This document shows, piece after piece, positions 59,216-64,000 of a stretch of DNA of 64,000 nt. The notes beneath the pieces were generated by a model that saw nothing but the letters and a program-made list of their open reading frames with translations, was not told the origin of the DNA and ran no database searches. The position numbers and the translations under genes were made by a program. The first letter of the stretch is position 1. Every line of letters begins with the position of its first letter. Origin of the DNA: Sepiola atlantica (taxonomy: Eukaryota > Mollusca > Cephalopoda > Sepiida > Sepiolidae); contig OY744537.1 of assembly GCA_963556195.1 (NCBI GenBank), forward strand, positions 22,355,876 to 22,419,875, written 5' to 3'.

Positions 59216-59599
59216 TTTTTGTTAAGCGACATGTTGTCACTTATTCTCCTGTTCTTATTGGAGTTTGGTGTGTAATATGTTGTGAAGTTGTTCCACAGTA
59301 AATAATAAATAAAGGAAGTCAAGTCGAGGGTTGGTTTAACAAGTGTATTAACAAAGTAAGAAAGTGATTAGCTCTTGGCTAGACAGTTACAAGACTGTGT
59401 TTTGTCTTCTGGTGTCTCGCACTATTTATAGTGACAACTGGTGTTGTTTCTCCTGTGTAAGAACGGCCGGTGTAACATAATATCCGATTAAAAGTGGTGG
59501 GTGCCTTGGTACGCACGTGTATGTTATGAATAAAAATATTTCCAATGCTTGAATGCATTTTATTCAACATGGAGATATTTCTTCCCTAAGTGGGGCTTG
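59216..59599. other. No recognisable gene
   Basis: AT-rich. CCACTGCTTGAATGCATTTT near 59050 and CCAATGCTTGAATGCATTTT near 59540 are short direct repeats. Confidence 0.45.
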
Positions 59600-60221
59600 T
59601 CTAAAAAATGTCGACGAGTTGACCTATCTCGACAGTAAAGTTGCGAAGAAAAAGATTCACAGAGAGTGAACTAAAGGTGCGAATCGACGAGGCCTAGGTC
59701 AGACTGAACAAGATGAAAGCGATCTGGAAGTCAAATCGTCCTTCCAAGATGAAACGTGACTTTTTTTTTTAAAAGCCATTGTTACATCCAGTTATTGTAT
59801 ATGGAAGTAGCACTTGGACTTTCACCAAAAAAGTTTGGAGAAGAAAATCGATGGTGTTTACACCAGAATGCTAAGAGCTGCTCTTAATATCTGGAGACAG
59901 CACACACGTGAGCAGCTCTACGGACACCTTTCTCAGATCTCAGCCATGATCAGAGAGTAGAGCACCAGATTTGTTGGACCCTGCTGGATGGTTAAAGATT
60001 AAATCATCAGCGATGTTCTTTTGTGGACGCTAAAACAGCGATGTGGTTCAGTGGCTCAGTGGCTCAGTGGCTCAGTGACTCAGTGAAAAGGCCGCACAGA
60101 ACCGACATCAATCAACTAGCAGAAGACTCACAATGCATATATTAAGACCTACCAGGTGCGATTGAGGTTAGAGCGATCTGACGTGAGAGAGTCAGGAGGA
60201 TCCGTGACACTACCATGACTA

Positions 60222-60284
<63 letters not shown>
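59600..60284 (+). pseudogene. RTE-like LINE C-terminal remnant ending in (GAT)n
   Basis: Broken frames read DELTYLDSKVAKKKIH, then SLEKKIDGVYTRMLRAALNI, W.QHTREQLYGHLSQISAMI, RPHRTDINQLAEDS. These follow the known order of the C-terminal region of invertebrate RTE-type ORFs (TYLGS, K.L...LDG.YTRMLR, LYG.LP..S..IR, RGRP...YVD.L..DTG). Many stops and indels. The 3' end is the GAT microsatellite at 60222-60284; microsatellite tails are usual for RTE elements. Confidence 0.7.
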
Positions 60285-60285
<1 letters not shown>

Positions 60286-61079
60286 AAAACATATATAATT
60301 CGTATTTCAACATTGCCTCTAGCAGAGCAAAACATTTTATTACCTATACGCTTTATCGAAGCTAGTTTACTTTTGCTTCTGTCTTTGAAGAATTGTTCCT
60401 GCAATGGGAAAAGTTCAGCTTTATAATGTGGAATTCCTACCGGATGTACAAAAAACGATAAATACGAAGAAAGAAGCAACAAAAAAGTGACAACAAGACC
60501 CTATCCTCACCAAGTTGATAAAAGGGTATTACTTCAAAATATTATTTAAAAATATAATGGTTACCTTACTAACACCTTGTTACCGGGTTTATATTTTCAA
60601 TATATGCATTATATTTCTAAAAATATATTAGTTTGTTATCTAAATGCGGCCATATTCTAAAAGTTCACGGCTATTGAACCCCCACTTCCAAATGGCCTAT
60701 TTAAAAAAAATAAGAGGCTTTATTCTGGCGGTGTTATTGTAAAGACTCTCCCCCCCCCCGTCTCCTGCTGACTAACGAATAGACGAACGCAGACGTTTTG
60801 CTCATTGAAACATTTTCTTAATTAACCACGGAACGCCCCTAGTTTGTCACTTTTTTTTTCTCGTTAGATTTTAATCATACTATTACTCACGATTCAATGC
60901 TCGGCTAAATACTTGCTCCTAGGGTTCAGAATTCAGATTACAAAAATAAATTAATGAATAAATAAAATAAAAGTAATTAAATAAATAACAGAAATGAATG
61001 ATTGATTCGCAGAAATAAAAGAGGCAATTTCCCCACAGCAATTTTAAAGTCTTATTAGACCAGCTCAATGTCATTATTG
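60285..61079. other. No recognisable gene
   Basis: AT-rich. No supported feature. Confidence 0.45.
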
Positions 61080-61440
61080 GTCCCCCGATTTATAAAATCG
61101 GGGGACTTATGTTTTGAGGCATGTCCGTCCGTCCGGATTTTTCTCCGCAACCATCCATTGAATTTCTCTGAAATTTGGCATGAAGTTGTAACTTTGGTCA
61201 GGTTAGAAAGTGACATTCTCCGATTTAAAACAAAAATCTGGTTAGCCCCCAGGGGGTCAAAAGGCCCCGAAATGGCAAAAAATGACATTTTTTGCCCCAT
61301 AACTTTTCATCCATCTATTCAATTTCTCTGAAACTTGGGCAAAATGTGGAGGCAATTGTTCCTAATAGAAAATATGTATCGCTGACCTTGGAAAAATCTG
61401 GTTCGCGCCCCCAGGGGGTCAAAAGCCCTCAAAATGGCAA
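61080..61440. repeat. Dispersed repeat with 12-bp perfect hairpin and internal duplication
   Basis: GTCCCCCGATTT/AAATCGGGGGAC forms a 12-bp-arm hairpin with a 3-nt loop (61080-61106). A roughly 165-bp segment then occurs twice (61145-61280 and 61305-61440): CATCCATTGAATTTCTCTGA or CATCTATTCAATTTCTCTGA, then CCCCCAGGGGGTCAAAAG. Family not assigned. Confidence 0.6.
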
Positions 61441-62729
61441 TCCCTTACCCTTCTTCCTCTCTTCCCCCCTTTCACTCAACCAAACACAATGAATAAATAC
61501 TTGAACATATAAAGAAGTTGAAGCATAAAAACTTTCACTAAAATGACCGGATCAGGCATTCAATAACCTGAAAAGGGTCGATACACCGTAAAACAAAACA
61601 ACCAAACTTCCGGTTGATTTGCAAATATAATTATTTTAAATGGGTGAAAGTGAAATCCATCCGAGAGTCCAGATTTATGTCGTCGGAAAAGAGCTCCCCC
61701 CCCCCCACACACACAAAATAAAAATAAAACGAAAAAATGGAGGGATTTTGAATGTTTCCTGATCTTGGCATGTTTTCAGCACTTTTAGGACTGCTGATTG
61801 AATGCTTGAATACTAAAAGCAAAAATAAAATAAAAGAAAGAAAAAACAACAAATCAACACTCGCAGTTCAACGAAACAGCAACTTAGTAATTCCCGTCAG
61901 CTGGCGTTCATTAGAGAAACACAAAGAAGATTAGCAATTTTACTTTCTGGTGTTACAGCTATATCAAGTTAAAAATACCGATTCTCGTCCAATCATCGAA
62001 GTAAAAAAAAAAGCCGAGCCTCGTCAGTACTTAAATGGGTGAGTGACAATTGGTGGTGTGAGTTGTAGAGAGAGGAAATTTTACCAAATAGGTCTATCGG
62101 GTGATAAATGGCGTGCCCCTCTATATACAATGGACTAATCCGAAAATACAAATAAGGAGTAGAAAATCGAACCCCCTTGCCAATCAGCGTGGTAAGGCAA
62201 GTCTATATCCATTATTATACTATATGCCAATTAATCAGCGTTTGTTTCCCTAAGGCATTTTTCCTATATACTTTAATAACACAAAATATATGCTAAAATA
62301 TACCTTAGTTCTGGAATTGAGTTATGTTTGAAAAACATCTGTTTTAATTGTTCTAATTAGCCGTAATTTATAATTAAATGAAAAGGCCATCCATCTTTTT
62401 CTACGCTATCTATGTATTTCTCTCTATGTTGATTCAACCACTCTATAATGTTTCTTAATGTCTCCGTAAGCATTTAAAGAAAGAGTGGCTCTCTTTTTTT
62501 TAACGTGGCCATCTAATTTACATTCGCGGGTCCTGTACACACCACAAAATAGTATGTAAACTAGATGGCAAAATGATACGTATCCTTATATTTCTATATA
62601 AGAATACTAATTCTAATATTTATTTATGTTTCTGTGAGCATTTAGAGAAAAGGGACTTTTTCATTAACGTTTTCATCTAATTTAAATACCACAAATAAAA
62701 ACACGTATTTAAATTAAATGGAATATTTA
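61441..62729. other. No recognisable gene
   Basis: AT-rich, with a C run at 61697-61705. No supported coding region. Confidence 0.45.
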
Positions 62730-62856
62730 CCTCTTCTTCTTCTTCTTCTTCTTCTTCTTCACTGTATGCAGGGAAAGAAGAAGAAGAAGAAGAAGAAGAA
62801 GTAGAAACTTCTTCTTCTTCTTCTTCTTCTATTTCTTCTTCTTCTATTTCTTCTTT
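62730..62856. repeat. (TTC)n - (GAA)n - (TTC)n palindromic microsatellite
   Basis: About 10 TTC, a 15-bp spacer, about 9 GAA, then about 13 TTC with two interruptions. The GAA block can pair with either TTC block. Confidence 0.95.
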
Positions 62857-62917
62857 TGTGTCAATCCTGGGCTACGGCAGGGGCAGTAAGGCATCTTTAC
62901 TTCTATATAATAATGAT

Positions 62918-62921
<4 letters not shown>

Positions 62922-62981
<60 letters not shown>
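62922..62981. repeat. (TA)n microsatellite, probable tail of the element to the right
   Basis: About 30 TA units, on the 3' side of the minus-strand hammerhead-like motif. Confidence 0.95.
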
Positions 62982-62983
<2 letters not shown>

Positions 62984-63024
62984 GAAAATGAAAAAGGAAA
63001 ACCAAAAAATGGATGTTTTTTATG

Positions 63025-63070
63025 TGTACATCAACGTTTCGTCTTTATTTATAAGACTTCATCAGGATGA
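63025..63070 (-). ncRNA. Hammerhead ribozyme candidate at Penelope-like element end
   Basis: The minus strand reads CATC (stem I), CTGATGA (63065-63059), one extra A, stem II GTCTT/AAGAC with loop ATAAATA, GAAAC (63040-63036), palindromic stem III ACGT, then T and GATG. GATG pairs perfectly with the upstream CATC. The predicted cleavage is between 63033 and 63032 (after GTT). The stem I pairing supports a real fold. The extra A before stem II is a departure from the textbook core and may reduce activity. Confidence 0.65.
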
Positions 63071-63825
63071 TAATATAGAGAAAAAATGTCATGCAAGTAC
63101 AGATACATGTAGGGTAGACATATTGGGAGGAAAAATAAAATGAAATAATGGCCACTACTGGGTGGACGTTCGTACTTGTTGGAGAATAAAAATGAATGTG
63201 GAAGAAAATGAGTGGGGAAAAAATGGAAGGATGGGGTGAGCAAGGACTACTGTGGCTGGTGGTAAGAGAAAGAGGTGGGGGATGAGCAGGGGTAAAGTGG
63301 ATGGCAGAGAGGGAGTGGAGGAAGAGGGGGGAGGGAGGTGTTTGACCAGATGGCTGCGGTCAAGATTGAAGGGGAAAAGTAAGTTGGAATGTTTGTGTAT
63401 GGGGGGTGTATGCAGGGAAAGGAGGATGGGTAGAGAGGGAGGGGGCTGTGATTTTGGTGGATGGGCGAAAGTTATGGTCTTAGAGAGCGTTTTGAGAAAA
63501 TGAGGGAATTATAGAAGGAGTATGGGAGAAAATAGTTGAGAGGGGGAGAGGGAGGATTTGTTGTGATAGGGTGTGAAATATTTGAAATATTTGGAAAATG
63601 ATAGCAATGAGTGGGGGATTGGAGGGGTGGAGGAGGGCGGTGATTGAAAGGGTGGGTATGGAATATTTGAAATATTTGGAACATGAGAAAGTTTATTTGG
63701 ACTGCAGTGTTAAAAATGTGAGGGAAAAACGGAAAAAGTAAGGAGAAAATGAAGATTCAAGGAGAAAAAGGAAGGGTGTGAGTAAATGGAAAGAGTGTCA
63801 TAAAGGTTGGAGATGAAAATAAAAG
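63071..63825 (-). other. Purine-rich (plus strand) segment, probable 3' UTR of the element
   Basis: G/A-rich on the plus strand, hence C/T-rich in the sense of the putative element. GAAATATTTGAAATATTTGG occurs twice, about 83 bp apart (63576 and 63660). The 83-codon plus frame at 63252-63503 is not supported. Confidence 0.45.
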
Positions 63826-63999
63826 TTAACTATGATCAGGCAAGAGTCTTTGTTCTGTGAGGATGATCTTGCTTATTAAGGGTGATAGGTTAAAGAAACC
63901 ATTTCGTTGCTTGATGCTAGTGGAGGCGGTGATGAGGGCAGTTTCCAATAATCTTCGCCGAGATTTGTTGTGGATGTATTTAGTGATTTTGGCTTGTTC
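63826..63999 (-). CDS. Partial C-terminus of a probable Penelope-like element protein
   Basis: The minus-strand frame is open from the window edge to TAA at 63826-63828 and is only 57 codons here. It reads EQAKITKYIHNKSRRRLLET, ALITASTSIKQRNGFFNLSP, LISKIILTEQRLLPDHS. The arrangement RRxLLExxLI...N..FFNLSP resembles the end of the GIY-YIG endonuclease domain and C-terminal tail of Penelope-like reverse transcriptases, where an Glu and a following Asn are conserved. Downstream on the same strand come a 750-bp pyrimidine-rich stretch, a hammerhead-like motif and a TA tract, an order that fits a Penelope-like 3' end. The identification rests on a short tail and is provisional. Most of the gene lies beyond the right edge. 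Confidence 0.5.
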   Translation of the reverse strand, partial: EQAKITKYIHNKSRRRLLETALITASTSIKQRNGFFNLSPLISKIILTEQRLLPDHS

Positions 64000-64000
64000 A

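Overview
This window looks like repeat-dominated intergenic DNA from an animal nuclear genome. I recognise no host protein-coding gene. The organism is most likely a mollusc, possibly a coleoid cephalopod. I infer this from mollusc-like 5S rRNA segments inside SINEs, several decayed non-LTR retrotransposon tails, Penelope-like and tRNA-SINE material, and very dense TA, GAT, AAC, CAT/CAG and TTC microsatellites. Species identity is inference only. Most long open frames are by-products of simple or tandem repeats.

Layout. 1-5.2 kb: CR1-like LINE remnant, inverted repeats, two further LINE 3' remnants, and a 5S-headed SINE broken by two small MITEs, each with a perfect 5-bp target duplication. 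5.6-16.3 kb: a 650-bp AAC array, a foldback element, a LINE tail, a 15-bp EcoRI-site minisatellite, a perfect 28-bp-arm hairpin, a SINE body, and a SINE head whose A-box region has grown into an 8-bp tandem array. 17.8-31.9 kb: a 1.1-kb foldback element with a 9-bp target duplication, U2-headed and 5S-headed SINEs, a 168-bp satellite (8 copies), and a 45-bp minisatellite (25 copies) inside a foldback element. 32-48.6 kb: a solo-LTR candidate, a third full-length U2-headed SINE, several foldback elements, a CAT/CAG array, and LINE remnants on both strands. 50-57 kb: transposase remnants, a decayed tandem array, two tRNA-headed SINEs ending in hammerhead-ribozyme-like tails plus TA tracts, and a second solo LTR. 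59-64 kb: a decayed LINE ending in (GAT)n, and at the right edge the end of a probable Penelope-like element on the minus strand (partial ORF, then a hammerhead-like motif, then a TA tract).

Two signals stand out. First, a SINE family whose 5' end is the first part of U2 snRNA: three copies with target duplications and two headless relatives. Second, hammerhead-ribozyme-like motifs recur in four contexts: a probable Penelope-like element end, tRNA-headed SINEs, long-TIR foldback elements, and a small palindrome. This suggests that a Penelope-type retroelement and its hammerhead module supply the mobilisation signal for non-autonomous families. That link is inference. The motifs, repeats and target duplications are read directly from the sequence.
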